In this document: positions 6,677 to 14,513 of the stretch, piece after piece | Layout of the letters: each line of letters opens with the position of its first letter | Numbering within the stretch: the first letter of the stretch is position 1 | Source of the DNA: Oscillospiraceae bacterium | GTDB lineage: Bacteria > Bacillota > Clostridia > Oscillospirales > Ruminococcaceae | Length of the DNA stretch: 15,401 nt | NCBI GenBank assembly: GCA_009776345.1 | Contig: WRLS01000032.1 | Coordinates: 1-15,401 of the forward strand | Reading direction: 5' to 3' | Position numbers and translations under genes: made by a program | Notes under the pieces: generated by a model | Told to the model about the DNA's origin: nothing | Databases searched by the model: none | Seen by the model: only the letters and a program-made list of their open reading frames with translations

Positions 6677-7498
6677 ATGAATACATATGAAAAACTGCAA
6701 AGCTGCCTTGCGGCGGTACGCGCAAAAACAAATTTCGTGCCAAGTGCCGCGCTGGTCCTCGGCTCCGGGCTGGGCGATTTCGCGGATACACAGGTTAAGA
6801 CGGCCGCGTCAATCGCGTATGACGAGATCGCGGGCTTCCCTGTATCCACCGTTTCCGGGCATAGGGGGCAGTTTGTTTTCGGTTATATCGGTGATGTGCC
6901 CGTTGTCGTAATGCAGGGGCGCGTGCATTATTACGAGGGTTACCCGATGCCCGACGTTGTCCTGCCAATACGCCTAATGGGCCTGCTGGGCGCAAAAACG
7001 ATCCTGCTTACAAACGCGGCGGGCGGGATAAACTATACATTTAATGTTGGCGATTTTATGCTGATCTCTGACCATATCGGCTCATTTATCCCTTCGCCGC
7101 TGATTGGGGAAAATATTGACGCGCTGGGTACGCGCTTCCCGGATATGAGCGATATCTACAGCGGGGAGCTTCGCGCGCGCATAAGAAACGCCGCCGCAAA
7201 TCTCGGAACCCCGCTCCGTGAAGGCGTTTATGCCCAGCTTACCGGCCCGCAGTTTGAAACCCCGGGTGAGATACGTATGCTGCGGGCATTGGGCGCGGAC
7301 GCAGTCGGGATGAGTACCGCCTGCGAAGCCATTGCCGCGCGGCATATGGGTATGCGCGTGTGCGGTATTTCGTGCATTTCAAACCTGGCGTGCGGGCTTT
7401 CCCCCGTGCCGCTTACCCATGATGAGGTAAAAGAAACAGCGGACCGAGTGGCGCCGCTGTTCAAAAAGCTGGTGAGTGCGTCTATTTCATTGATGTGA
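6677..7498 (+). CDS. punA: Purine nucleoside phosphorylase, trimeric PNP-I type
   Basis: Cytoplasmic enzyme that cleaves inosine and guanosine (and their deoxy forms) with phosphate, giving the free base and ribose-1-phosphate for purine salvage. At 273 residues it has the normal trimeric PNP length. The phosphate loop is VLGSGLG (residues 27-33), with GHRG at 61-64 and VHYYEGYP in the active-site region. TNAAGGIN and LTGPQFETPGEIR are family signatures. Glu194 and Asn236 correspond to the Glu/Asn pair that selects 6-oxopurines. The ATG at 6677 follows AAGGGGG. It has its own promoter and converges on the dipeptidase gene, overlapping its 3' end by 17 bp. Confidence 0.95.
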   Translation: MNTYEKLQSCLAAVRAKTNFVPSAALVLGSGLGDFADTQVKTAASIAYDEIAGFPVSTVSGHRGQFVFGYIGDVPVVVMQGRVHYYEGYPMPDVVLPIRLMGLLGAKTILLTNAAGGINYTFNVGDFMLISDHIGSFIPSPLIGENIDALGTRFPDMSDIYSGELRARIRNAAANLGTPLREGVYAQLTGPQFETPGEIRMLRALGADAVGMSTACEAIAARHMGMRVCGISCISNLACGLSPVPLTHDEVKETADRVAPLFKKLVSASISLM

Positions 7499-8438
7499 AA
7501 AATCTCTGCGCGTTTTTATAGCGTATCTTTTCTATGACGTGCGGCGGGATCCCCGCGCGTCCCATCGCGTCAAAGAAAGAGGGCAGTTTTTCAAGCCCGT
7601 CTAAATATTCCGGCAGCTCCGCCCCGTCAAAATCCGAGCCAAGCGCGATTGTATCCTCCCCGCCCAGCTCCAGAAAATGGCAGGCATGGCGGATTAAATC
7701 GTCTATCGAGTTTGTGTCCCCATTATCCGCGATAAAGTTTTTATAGTAATTCAGCCCCACTAAACCGCCGCTGCGGCTGATCGTTTTGAACATTTCATCT
7801 GTCAGGTTGCGCGGGTGGCTACATACCGCGCGGGAATTGGAATGGCTGGCGATAAAAGGCCGCTGCGCAAAATCCATAAGCTCGGAAAATCCCCTGTCGC
7901 TCAAATGGGAAACGTCCACTATCATGCCGAGCTTTTCCATTTCCCCCACGGCTTTTCTGCCAAAAGGCGTAAAGCCCCGATCTGTAGAAACGCCGCCCGC
8001 GATTTCGTTCGCGCCGTTCCAGGTCAGCGTCATCATACGCACGCCCAAGTCCCAAAGCCTTCGCACATTATCAAGCTTGCCGCCCAGCGCCGCCCCGCCC
8101 TCTACGGTTAAAATTGCGGAGTAGGCGCAGCTGTTTAGGGCGCCCGCGATTTCATCGGGCTGTGTGACCGCGCGCAGCCTGTTTTTGTATAATTTAAGCT
8201 GGACACACCAATGCCTGTACAGCGCGTCAAAATAAGCTTCGGCGGCTTCGCCCCTGTACCGGTCGGGGATGAAGATAGCCATGCACTGGCAAAGCCTAAC
8301 CCCATCCGGCAATCTGTCCAGCCCCGCCGCTAATTCACGGCTTGTAAGCGGCACACGCATATCGTATGATTTTGAAAGCGTGTCGCAATGCAGGTCAATT
8401 ACGTTTGCTATATTTTTACATTCATCCGTATTCCCCAC
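7482..8438 (-). CDS. Membrane dipeptidase-type zinc peptidase, M19 family
   Basis: Zinc-dependent dipeptidase of the renal dipeptidase (M19) family; bacterial members hydrolyse L-L and often L-D dipeptides. The metal ligands visible are the HCD pair (His17, Asp19), Glu113 in TVEGG, His178 in DVSH, His199 in FIASHSNSR and Asp269 in GSDFDG. Length is about 318 residues, usual for the family, with no signal peptide, so it is probably cytoplasmic. No ATG fits. A GTG at 8438 has AAAGGGG nine nt upstream and is preferred to the in-frame TTG two codons earlier, which is only 3 nt from that site. The start lies within the end of yraN, making it the likely last gene of the operon. Its end overlaps the convergent phosphorylase gene. 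Confidence 0.9.
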   Translation of the reverse strand: MGNTDECKNIANVIDLHCDTLSKSYDMRVPLTSRELAAGLDRLPDGVRLCQCMAIFIPDRYRGEAAEAYFDALYRHWCVQLKLYKNRLRAVTQPDEIAGALNSCAYSAILTVEGGAALGGKLDNVRRLWDLGVRMMTLTWNGANEIAGGVSTDRGFTPFGRKAVGEMEKLGMIVDVSHLSDRGFSELMDFAQRPFIASHSNSRAVCSHPRNLTDEMFKTISRSGGLVGLNYYKNFIADNGDTNSIDDLIRHACHFLELGGEDTIALGSDFDGAELPEYLDGLEKLPSFFDAMGRAGIPPHVIEKIRYKNAQRFFTSMK

Positions 8439-8784
8439 CGTCAAACGCCCCTTTCAGATGCTCAAAGCCGATAATTCTGCCCCCGTCGGCTTCGATCGAG
8501 ATTACGTCAAACCTCGGCTGGAGACGGCAATCTGTTCCCCCGAGATAAATCAGCGCGGTTTTTATAATTTTGCGCCGCTTTGCCGGTGTGACTGCCGCAA
8601 GGCCGCTTGTCATCGCGTGGGTCTTGCGCGCCTTTACCTCTACAAAACAAATATATTGCAGGTCGGACGCGATAATGTCCACTTCGCCGTAGCGGCTGTG
8701 ATAATTCACCGCGAGGATTTTATAGCCGCTGTCCAGCAGCATACGCACGGCAAATTCCTCCGCCATGCGACCCGATTTATTCAA
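8422..8784 (-). CDS. yraN: UPF0102 family protein YraN
   Basis: Small predicted nuclease-fold protein of the UPF0102/YraN family, function not firmly known; it is often beside rnhB, as here. The restriction-endonuclease-like core is visible as GEVDIIA (Asp36) and FVEVKAR (Glu49, Lys51). A TTG start at 8784 gives 120 residues beginning MNKSGRMAEEFAVRMLL, which lines up with the usual family N-terminus, and it overlaps the rnhB stop by 8 bp. An ATG at 8766 would give 114 residues and remove part of that helix. The frame is open further upstream inside rnhB, but those residues are not family-like. Confidence 0.85.
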   Translation of the reverse strand: MNKSGRMAEEFAVRMLLDSGYKILAVNYHSRYGEVDIIASDLQYICFVEVKARKTHAMTSGLAAVTPAKRRKIIKTALIYLGGTDCRLQPRFDVISIEADGGRIIGFEHLKGAFDGGEYG

Positions 8785-9382
8785 TGCCCTTCTCCCACTT
8801 GCGCAAAAATGTTTTGCGGTGAACCGACGACGGCCCCAACCGGTCCAGCGCCTCATAATGCCCCTTTGTCGGGTAGCCTTTATGCTTTGCAAAGCCGTAG
8901 CCGGGATACTGTTCATCCAGCGCCGCCATCAGTTTATCGCGCTCGGTTTTGGCGAGGATCGAAGCCGCCGCGATACAGGCGCTTTTAGCGTCGCCTTTTA
9001 CTACGGCGATTGTATGATAGGGAAGCGACGGGCAGCGGTTGCCGTCAACCAAGACTAAATCAGGCGCTTTCGCAAGCCCCTGCACCGCCCGCGACATCGC
9101 AAGCATCGTTGCATTTAGGATGTTCATACTGTCGATTTCCTCATGGGAGGCGGACGCGATACAGTAATCGGCATTTGCCTTAATAATACCGGCAAGCTTT
9201 TCCCGCATAGGCGCGGACAGCTTTTTTGAATCGCCAAGCCCGTCTAAAACAAAGCCCGTCGGCAAAATAACCGCCGCCGCAAAAACAGGCCCCGCCAAAG
9301 GCCCGCGCCCCGCTTCATCAACGCCGCAGAGCAAAGCTGTGCCGTTGTCAAGATATTTTCGGTCGAACTCATAAAGCGTCAT
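8777..9382 (-). CDS. rnhB: Ribonuclease HII
   Basis: Cytoplasmic endonuclease that cuts RNA in RNA:DNA hybrids and removes single ribonucleotides from DNA. It is 201 residues long. The catalytic acidic residues are visible: Asp22 and Glu23 in VDEAGRG, Asp113 in LVDGN and Asp131 in KGDAKS. GLGDSKKLS and ILAKTERD are further family blocks, and HKGYPTKGHYEAL is the conserved C-terminal segment. GAGGGG (9391-9396) precedes the ATG. The gene starts 12 bp after the CBM9-like gene and overlaps yraN. Confidence 0.96.
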   Translation of the reverse strand: MTLYEFDRKYLDNGTALLCGVDEAGRGPLAGPVFAAAVILPTGFVLDGLGDSKKLSAPMREKLAGIIKANADYCIASASHEEIDSMNILNATMLAMSRAVQGLAKAPDLVLVDGNRCPSLPYHTIAVVKGDAKSACIAAASILAKTERDKLMAALDEQYPGYGFAKHKGYPTKGHYEALDRLGPSSVHRKTFLRKWEKGIE

Positions 9383-9394
9383 TTCGGTTTCCCC

Positions 9395-9955
9395 TCAGTA
9401 GTCGACGATCACAAACCGCCCCATGCTCCCCGCGCCGTAGGGGTCGTTCCAATCCACGGGCGAAAAGCTGCCGTAGTGCCTGTCCGGGCAGGTTTTATAA
9501 AAGTTGCCGGGGAACGCCTCGCCCTGTTTTTTCAGGAGCGGCCCCGCGATTTTTTCCAGCACGGCATCGCTGAAAGAGAACTCCCCGCCCCAGTATACGC
9601 CCTGCAGGTCCTCGCCGTTATATGGCCGGAAGGTGTAGTCCGCGAGTAAAATTTCCTCCCCGCCATGAAGCAAAGTCACATGATGGCGCGCCATGTCCTT
9701 TTCCATTATGCAGCAGATACGCAGGGAGGAACCGTCCGCGAATGGGGATACCGCGGCGCAAAGCTCACTGCCGAGGGGCGGCGAAACCTCAAAAGCCCAC
9801 ATCCTCAGCCGATAGCCCGAGGGCCCGCGGCATAGGATGTTTTGGGCAAACGGGCGGTAATCCCGCTCCTCTTTGGGATAATCTATGATCTTAGCCACAG
9901 GCAGCGCATCCGGCGAGTCATTGTCCCCAATCGTGCAAATCCTGTATTCTTTCAT
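9395..9955 (-). CDS. CBM9-like hypothetical protein
   Basis: 186-residue protein, not firmly recognised. The end (EAFPGNFYKTC, HYGSFSPVDW, GRFVIVDY) resembles the C-terminus of carbohydrate-binding family 9-like (DOMON-type beta-sandwich) proteins, and the middle has alternating hydrophobic strands with conserved-looking aromatics (VYWGGEFSF). No signal peptide or membrane segment is seen, so unlike secreted CBM9 modules it should be intracellular. The ATG at 9955 has AAAGGA nine nt upstream, overlapping the hepT stop; an ATG nine codons earlier lies inside hepT and is less likely. Located between a TA module and rnhB in the glgP operon. A sugar-related role is inferred only from fold resemblance. 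Confidence 0.7.
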   Translation of the reverse strand: MKEYRICTIGDNDSPDALPVAKIIDYPKEERDYRPFAQNILCRGPSGYRLRMWAFEVSPPLGSELCAAVSPFADGSSLRICCIMEKDMARHHVTLLHGGEEILLADYTFRPYNGEDLQGVYWGGEFSFSDAVLEKIAGPLLKKQGEAFPGNFYKTCPDRHYGSFSPVDWNDPYGAGSMGRFVIVDY

Positions 9956-9968
9956 TTGCAAAATTCCT

Positions 9969-10331
9969 TTACTGATTTCCATGTTCTTTTATAATAATTT
10001 TATTGCAATACTCGCATAATGCGGGAATATCCGCCTTAAGAGTTTGCCATAAAATATCAACATCAAAATTCTCATAACCGTGTGCTGCTATATTCCGCAT
10101 ACCTTTTATTTGCATCCAAGGCATTTCATTGTATTCCGCTGTTATACCGTCAGATAGATGCGTGATAAGCTCGCCAATTTGTAAAATGCACATTGCTGCG
10201 GCATTTTTATAAATATTATCAGACCGCAAAGTATCAACCGAATCACCGAACCTTATGATTGTTTCTTCTGCTTCCGTACAGTATTTAATTATTTTTTTCA
10301 GGATGTACAAATCCCTTTTTTTATTATCCAT
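9969..10331 (-). CDS. hepT: HepT-type HEPN ribonuclease toxin
   Basis: 120-residue HEPN/DUF86 protein, all helical. The catalytic RX4HXY motif is present as RNIAAHGY (Arg79, His84, Tyr86). In studied HepT-MntA systems HepT is an RNase toxin and the Tyr of this motif is AMPylated by MntA to neutralise it. It overlaps mntA by 8 bp and has a GAGGTG ribosome site inside the mntA end. Composition is clearly more AT-rich than the neighbouring genes: 10201-10260 has only 20 G/C bases. This suggests acquisition as a module. The stop overlaps the ribosome site of the next gene. Confidence 0.88.
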   Translation of the reverse strand: MDNKKRDLYILKKIIKYCTEAEETIIRFGDSVDTLRSDNIYKNAAAMCILQIGELITHLSDGITAEYNEMPWMQIKGMRNIAAHGYENFDVDILWQTLKADIPALCEYCNKIIIKEHGNQ

Positions 10332-10626
10332 AAATCAACACCTCGCTTTTGCGTACTTCGTCAAACACTTCACTATCCATTGCACCGGTCGTCAGTACAT
10401 CAACGCTTATGCCAAGGCAATCTTCTAAATCCTGCTTGAACCCAAACAATTTGAAATATCCCCACAAATCGCCTGTTTTTATCAAGTGGAAATCAATATC
10501 ACTTTGCGGGGAAGCATTTCCTTTTACATAAGAGCCGAAAATGGAAAGCTGTTTTACCCCATGTTTCCGAACAACAGGTTCAACAATTTTTTTAATTTCA
10601 TCTATGGTGTAGATTTTTTTATCCAT
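10324..10626 (-). CDS. mntA: MntA-type nucleotidyltransferase antitoxin
   Basis: 100-residue minimal nucleotidyltransferase. The GSX10DXD catalytic signature is intact (Gly31-Ser32, Asp43, Asp45), and Asp76 in SVDVLT is a likely third metal ligand. Known MntA proteins transfer AMP from ATP to the partner HepT and so block its RNase activity. The ATG at 10626 is preferred: AAGGTGG lies 5 nt upstream, whereas the longer frame would begin at a GTG inside that site. It starts 15 bp after the glgP stop, so the TA pair probably relies on glgP operon transcription or on an unseen internal promoter. AT-rich like hepT. Confidence 0.88.
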   Translation of the reverse strand: MDKKIYTIDEIKKIVEPVVRKHGVKQLSIFGSYVKGNASPQSDIDFHLIKTGDLWGYFKLFGFKQDLEDCLGISVDVLTTGAMDSEVFDEVRKSEVLIYG

Positions 10627-10641
10627 TAAATCCACCTTCTT

Positions 10642-12966
10642 TTATCTTATCTCCCATATCTCCCGCGCGTACTGCCCGACTGTCCTGTCGCTGGAAAACT
10701 GCCCCGCGCCCGCAGTATTGCGCAGGCACATCGCGGCAAAAGCAAGCCCGTCCCGATATGCATTATTTACTTTCAGCTTCGCGTCTACATAAGGCTCAAA
10801 ATCTAAAAGCAGGTAGTGGTGGTCGGGCGTGTGCCAGCTTGCGCCCTCTAAAAGCGAGTCGTAAAGCTCCTCGAACATACCCGTCCTGCCGTCGGAGAAG
10901 GTGCCGTCCACAAGTGTATCCACCACGCGCTTTATCCTCGGGTTTGACCTGTAGACGGCTTTCGGGTCATAGGAATTTGCGATACCGCGGATATCCTCTA
11001 CCCTTGCGCCGAAGATGAAGTTGTTTTCCTCCCCCGCCTGCTGTACTATTTCTATGTTCGCGCCGTCGTAGGTGCCCAGCGTCACTGCGCCGTTCAGCAT
11101 GAGCTTCATGTTGCCGGTGCCGCTTGCCTCTGTCCCTGCGGCGGATATCTGCTCGGAGACATCGGCGGCGGGGATCAGCTTTTCCGCGTAGCTTACATTA
11201 TAATTTTGAACAAACAGCACCTGTAATAAACCGCGGGTGTCAGGGTCGTTGTTTACCAGCTTCGCGATGCAGTTGATGTATTTGATAATCCCCTTTGCCC
11301 GAATATAGCTCGGCGCGGCCTTTGCGCCGAACAGGAACGCCGTCGGATGGAAATCCTTTATCCTGCCTTCTTTTATGCCAAAGTAAATATCCATAATCGA
11401 GAACGCGTTCAAAAGCTGGCGCTTGTATTCATGCAGGCGCTTGATCTGTATATCGAAAATACTGCCGGTATCTAACTTGAACCCGCCTTCGGCTGTATAA
11501 ATATATTTCGCCAGGTTTTCTTTGTTTTTCTGTTTTACCGCCATAAACTGCCGCAGGGAAGCGGCGTCGTCCGCAAAGGGCCGCAGTTTTTTCAGCTCGT
11601 CGAGGTTATAAATCCAGCCATCGCCGATCCGCTCGCTGATGAAATCGGACAGCCCCGGGTTGCAAAGCCCGAGCCAGCGCCGCTGTGTAATGCCGTTTGT
11701 TTTGTTGGAAAAGCGCTCCGGCCAAACACTGTACCATTCGCTGAGTTCTTTTTCTTTTAACAAATTCGAGTGGATTTCGGCAACGCCGTTTGTAGAGTGC
11801 GAGGCAAAGATCGCCATGCGCGCCATGTGTATCGTGCCATTATCCACGATATAATACGGTATTTGATCCGCGCCGTTGATCCCTTTGTTGTGCAGTGCCT
11901 GCATCAGATGGTTTTGCAGCATGACGACATACGGGTAGACATCCGGCAAAACCGAGCTGAACAGGTTCACGCCCCATTTTTCCAGCGCCTCCGCCATGAG
12001 CGTATGGTTTGTGTACGCCATTGTTTTTTGGATTATCGGGAAAGCCTCGTCCATCACAAGGCCTTCCTGCGCTATTAAGATGCGCAAAAGTTCCGGGATC
12101 GCGGCAACAGGATGCGTGTCGTTCAGCTGTATGGCAAAGCTGTCCGCGAATTTTGAAAAATCGCCGCCATGCCTTTTTTTATAATCCCGCACGATGCTCT
12201 GTATTGACGCGCTGGAGAAAAAATATTCCTGCTTGATACGCAGCCGGCGGCCTTCCTCGCTGTCGTCGTTAGGGTACAGCACGGCGGAGATCGCCTGCGC
12301 GTCGCTTTGCTGTGCGAATGCCCCCCTGTGCGCGTGGCGGTTGAAGGTGTCAAAGTCAAAATCGTTTAACGGCTCAGCTTGCCACAGCCGCAATGTGTTC
12401 ACGGTTTTGCCGCCGTATCCGATTACCGGCATATCATACGGCACCGCCCAAACGCTTTGATCGGCAAAATTCACGCGGACTTTTTCGCTTTCGCGCCGGA
12501 CGCTCCAAGGGTCGCCGAAGCGCAGCCATTCGTCGGCGGCCTCGCGCTGGAAGCCATTGTCGAAATACTGCTTGAACAGCCCGTAACGGTATCTGATCCC
12601 GTATCCGTTAAGCGGCAGGCCCATCGTGGCGGTGCTGTCCAAAAAACACGCCGCGAGCCGCCCAAGCCCGCCGTTCCCGAGCGCCGCGTCCTCAATTTGC
12701 TCAAACAGGTTTTCATCCAAGCCGTTTTGCCCGAAAACCCCGCGCAGCTCCTCCAGCAGACCCAGATTATAAAGGTTGCTGTAAATCATGCGCCCGGTGA
12801 GAAATTCCATCGAGAGGTAGCAGGCTGTTTTCCCCTCCCGGGGCTTTTCCCACAAAGGCAGGACATAGCCCATCGCCGCGTTTGCGGTTGCCCTATACAG
12901 TCCGATAAGGTCATCCCCGCCGTTTTCCTCTATATATTTTTGGATATCGCCGCTGAAATTTTTCAT
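10642..12966 (-). CDS. glgP: Glycogen/alpha-glucan phosphorylase
   Basis: Cytoplasmic PLP enzyme that releases glucose-1-phosphate from glycogen or maltodextrin ends. It is 774 residues, slightly shorter than many 800-residue homologues because the N-terminus is compact. YLSMEFLTGR (50-59) and ALGNGGLGRLAACFLDS (95-111) are N-terminal signatures. LNDTHP (281-286) and IKRLHEYKRQLLN (508-520) are conserved active-site blocks. The PLP-binding segment EASGTGNMKLMLNG carries Lys621. The ATG is preceded by a strong GGAGGAG site with 8-nt spacing. It is 100 bp downstream of cheV on the same strand, with a hairpin repeat between them, and leads directly into mntA. No other glycogen genes are adjacent. 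Confidence 0.96.
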   Translation of the reverse strand: MKNFSGDIQKYIEENGGDDLIGLYRATANAAMGYVLPLWEKPREGKTACYLSMEFLTGRMIYSNLYNLGLLEELRGVFGQNGLDENLFEQIEDAALGNGGLGRLAACFLDSTATMGLPLNGYGIRYRYGLFKQYFDNGFQREAADEWLRFGDPWSVRRESEKVRVNFADQSVWAVPYDMPVIGYGGKTVNTLRLWQAEPLNDFDFDTFNRHAHRGAFAQQSDAQAISAVLYPNDDSEEGRRLRIKQEYFFSSASIQSIVRDYKKRHGGDFSKFADSFAIQLNDTHPVAAIPELLRILIAQEGLVMDEAFPIIQKTMAYTNHTLMAEALEKWGVNLFSSVLPDVYPYVVMLQNHLMQALHNKGINGADQIPYYIVDNGTIHMARMAIFASHSTNGVAEIHSNLLKEKELSEWYSVWPERFSNKTNGITQRRWLGLCNPGLSDFISERIGDGWIYNLDELKKLRPFADDAASLRQFMAVKQKNKENLAKYIYTAEGGFKLDTGSIFDIQIKRLHEYKRQLLNAFSIMDIYFGIKEGRIKDFHPTAFLFGAKAAPSYIRAKGIIKYINCIAKLVNNDPDTRGLLQVLFVQNYNVSYAEKLIPAADVSEQISAAGTEASGTGNMKLMLNGAVTLGTYDGANIEIVQQAGEENNFIFGARVEDIRGIANSYDPKAVYRSNPRIKRVVDTLVDGTFSDGRTGMFEELYDSLLEGASWHTPDHHYLLLDFEPYVDAKLKVNNAYRDGLAFAAMCLRNTAGAGQFSSDRTVGQYAREIWEIR

Positions 12967-12994
12967 GCTGCCCGCTCCTCCATAACATATTTAC

Positions 12995-13020
12995 AGGGGC
13001 GGCCGCCCAGAGCCGCCCCT
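12995..13020. repeat. GC hairpin module between cheV and glgP
   Basis: AGGGGCGGC (12995-13003) and GCCGCCCCT (13012-13020) form a 9-bp stem with an 8-nt loop. It belongs to the GGGGCGG...CCGCCCCTAC type of module also seen at 4637-4659 and 15255-15276. No U-tract follows on the minus strand, so it is not a clear terminator; partial read-through from cheV to glgP is possible. Confidence 0.6.
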
Positions 13021-13066
13021 ACAAGGGTTTGTTTTTAGGTTTATTCGGTATTCGCAACGGCAAAGC

Positions 13067-13999
13067 CTACACTTCCGCTTTCTCAAGCAGTTCATCCACC
13101 AGTGTGACAAGGTTCTCGATCTCGGGCTTTGTGATTTGCGCGTCCGCGCCAAGCTGCTGCCCTTTGAGATACATTTCCCGGTTGATAAGCGACGAGAACA
13201 GGATCACAGGCAGTTTTCTAAGCTCCCTGTCCTCCTTGATAAGCTTGGTGAGGCGGTGGCCGTCCATCTGCGGCATCTCGATATCCGTGACGACCAGGCG
13301 GATATGCTCCCCGAGCGGGTCGCCGGTTGCCTTTGCGTCCATCAGCACCTGCCAGGCCTCCGCGCCGTTATCGGTGCGGATTACATTTGTGTAGCCCGCC
13401 CTGTTCAGCGAATTTACCAGCAGCTTGGCAAGCAGCATGGAATCCTCCGCCACCAAAATCGGCACATCGGCGCGGGTTTCCCGCGGGCCCATGTTGTCGA
13501 CCATTTCCGGGGTAAAGCCGGTTTCGGGGTTAATCTCCATGATGATCTTCTCAAAGTCCAAAATCGTGATAAGCCTGCCCTCATATTCCGCGATGCCCGT
13601 GGCGATGCCCTCGTCGCCGCCGTAGATGATGCGGTCGGGCTTTTGGATATTGCGCCAGGATATCCTGCGTATGCCCTCTACCGTATGGACATGGAAGGCA
13701 AATGTGAGCTTGTTAAAATCCGTTATGATGTAGATATCGCGCTCGTTGCTGTTTTCGTCGGACGGCGGCAGGCTCAGGTACTGCGCCAGGTCGATCAGGG
13801 TTATTACCTTGTCCTGGTCTTTAAAAATGCCCTCAATAACCGGGTGGGCGTTTTGCATGGGTTTGAGGGGCTGCTTGTTCAGAATCCTGCGCACTTTGGC
13901 GACATTGATGCCGAAATTCTGCCCCGCAACGGTAAATTCCATGATTTCCAGCTCATTAGTGCCGGATTCCAAAAGGATCTCGCTTTGTTTAATATCCAC
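13067..13999 (-). CDS. cheV: Chemotaxis coupling/response-regulator protein CheV
   Basis: CheW-like adaptor fused to a receiver domain; it couples chemoreceptors to CheA and adapts through phosphorylation. The CheW part covers about residues 15-160 (FTVAGQNFGINVAKVRRIL, VIEGIFKDQDKVITLIDLAQYL, GIAEYEGRLITILDFEKI). The receiver (about 178-308) has the acidic pair Glu185/Asp186, phospho-acceptor Asp239 in VVTDIEMPQMDG and Lys291 in ITKPE. A GTG at 13999 preceded by GGGGGA at 6-nt spacing is preferred, giving 310 residues starting MDIKQSEILLESGTNELE, the normal CheV start. ATGs at 14050 and 14044 fall within about 12 nt of the predicted transcription start. No other chemotaxis genes are in the window. 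Confidence 0.93.
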   Translation of the reverse strand: MDIKQSEILLESGTNELEIMEFTVAGQNFGINVAKVRRILNKQPLKPMQNAHPVIEGIFKDQDKVITLIDLAQYLSLPPSDENSNERDIYIITDFNKLTFAFHVHTVEGIRRISWRNIQKPDRIIYGGDEGIATGIAEYEGRLITILDFEKIIMEINPETGFTPEMVDNMGPRETRADVPILVAEDSMLLAKLLVNSLNRAGYTNVIRTDNGAEAWQVLMDAKATGDPLGEHIRLVVTDIEMPQMDGHRLTKLIKEDRELRKLPVILFSSLINREMYLKGQQLGADAQITKPEIENLVTLVDELLEKAEV

Positions 14000-14062
14000 A
14001 ATATATCCCCCACATTCTTTATTCGCCGGAGAGAAAATTTGCATAAGCACTTCATCCTGTCA

Positions 14063-14091
14063 ATTATATCACCTATAAACTGATTTTGCAA
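14063..14091 (-). promoter_or_regulatory. cheV promoter
   Basis: On the minus strand TTGCAA (14091-14086), a 17-nt spacer and a perfect TATAAT (14068-14063) with an extended TGA form a strong sigma-A promoter. The implied start near 14056 supports the GTG start of cheV. It lies back-to-back with the T-box promoter, with 36 bp between the two -35 boxes. Confidence 0.75.
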
Positions 14092-14127
14092 CTTTTGGAC
14101 GGTATTTGATAAAATAAAAATTTATGC

Positions 14128-14156
14128 TTGACATTCGCGCGCGGCGGTGATATAAT
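14128..14156 (+). promoter_or_regulatory. Consensus promoter of the T-box leader
   Basis: TTGACA and TATAAT are both perfect and separated by exactly 17 nt. Transcription should start near 14163 and run into the T-box leader. Such a strong promoter fits control by attenuation rather than initiation. Confidence 0.85.
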
Positions 14157-14164
14157 CTATCTTG

Positions 14165-14483
14165 TGTAAACCGATGACCGGGAAGAGTAGGCCGGACGAT
14201 GCCCCCACAGAGAGCTGCCGCAGCTGAGAGGCAGCGGGCTAGTGTGTGCCGAATGGACCCGCGAGGGCAGGACGAAATCAGCGTTCGCTGAAAGTAGTGC
14301 CTGACGGGAAATCCGCCCGTTACCCCGGATACCGTATGGAAGTACGGGCAGAGCAGGGCGCGGCAAAAATCGCGCCAATATGGGTGGCACCGCAGAAGCG
14401 TAAGCTTTTGTCCCTATGTCTAAGGTCAATGATGTTGGCCCCGGCCGTTAAAGCCGGATAAAGACAGGGATGAGGGCTTTTTT
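14165..14483 (+). promoter_or_regulatory. T-box riboswitch leader, tryptophan-type specifier
   Basis: tRNA-sensing transcription attenuator. The stem I features are present: GAAGAGTA with the AGUA loop-E strand (14186-14189), the AGAGAG bulge (14209-14214), and the returning GAA-UGG-ACC-CGC-GAG (14251-14265). By comparison with other T-boxes the codon after GAA and nine bases before GAG is the specifier, here UGG for Trp. The T-box sequence GGGTGGCACCGC (14382-14393) holds UGGC at 14385-14388, which would pair with a GCCA tRNA end, agreeing with the G discriminator base of bacterial tRNA-Trp. A 7-bp stem, CAGAAGC/GCTTTTG, lies in the antiterminator region. The specifier assignment is by pattern, not by computed folding. 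Confidence 0.88.
14411..14483 (+). terminator. T-box attenuator terminator
   Basis: TCCCTATGTCT (14411-14421) pairs with AGACAGGGA (14462-14470) with one bulged base. An inner stem CCGGC/GCCGG (14441-14445 and 14453-14457) is present, followed by GGGC and six T (14478-14483). The 5' arm overlaps the TCCC that closes the antiterminator, so the two folds exclude each other. Confidence 0.8.
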
Positions 14484-14513
14484 GTTGCGATTAACATAGA
14501 AAGGAAATCTATC

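Noticed and set aside
8269..8988. 239-codon open frame on the plus strand across yraN and rnhB
   Set aside because: It lies opposite well-supported genes, has no ribosome site and gives a Cys/Arg/His-rich product typical of a shadow frame.
12995..13020. Terminator between cheV and glgP
   Set aside because: The hairpin has no following U-tract on the minus strand and matches the intergenic repeat modules, so it is listed as a repeat only.
13136..14083. Long open frame on the plus strand opposite cheV
   Set aside because: Its translation lacks any family pattern and it is the complement of a fully motif-supported CheV gene; GC-rich codon bias explains the openness.
14246..14461. Open frame within the T-box leader
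   Set aside because: It covers conserved RNA motifs of the leader and has no ribosome site; the RNA explanation is far stronger.
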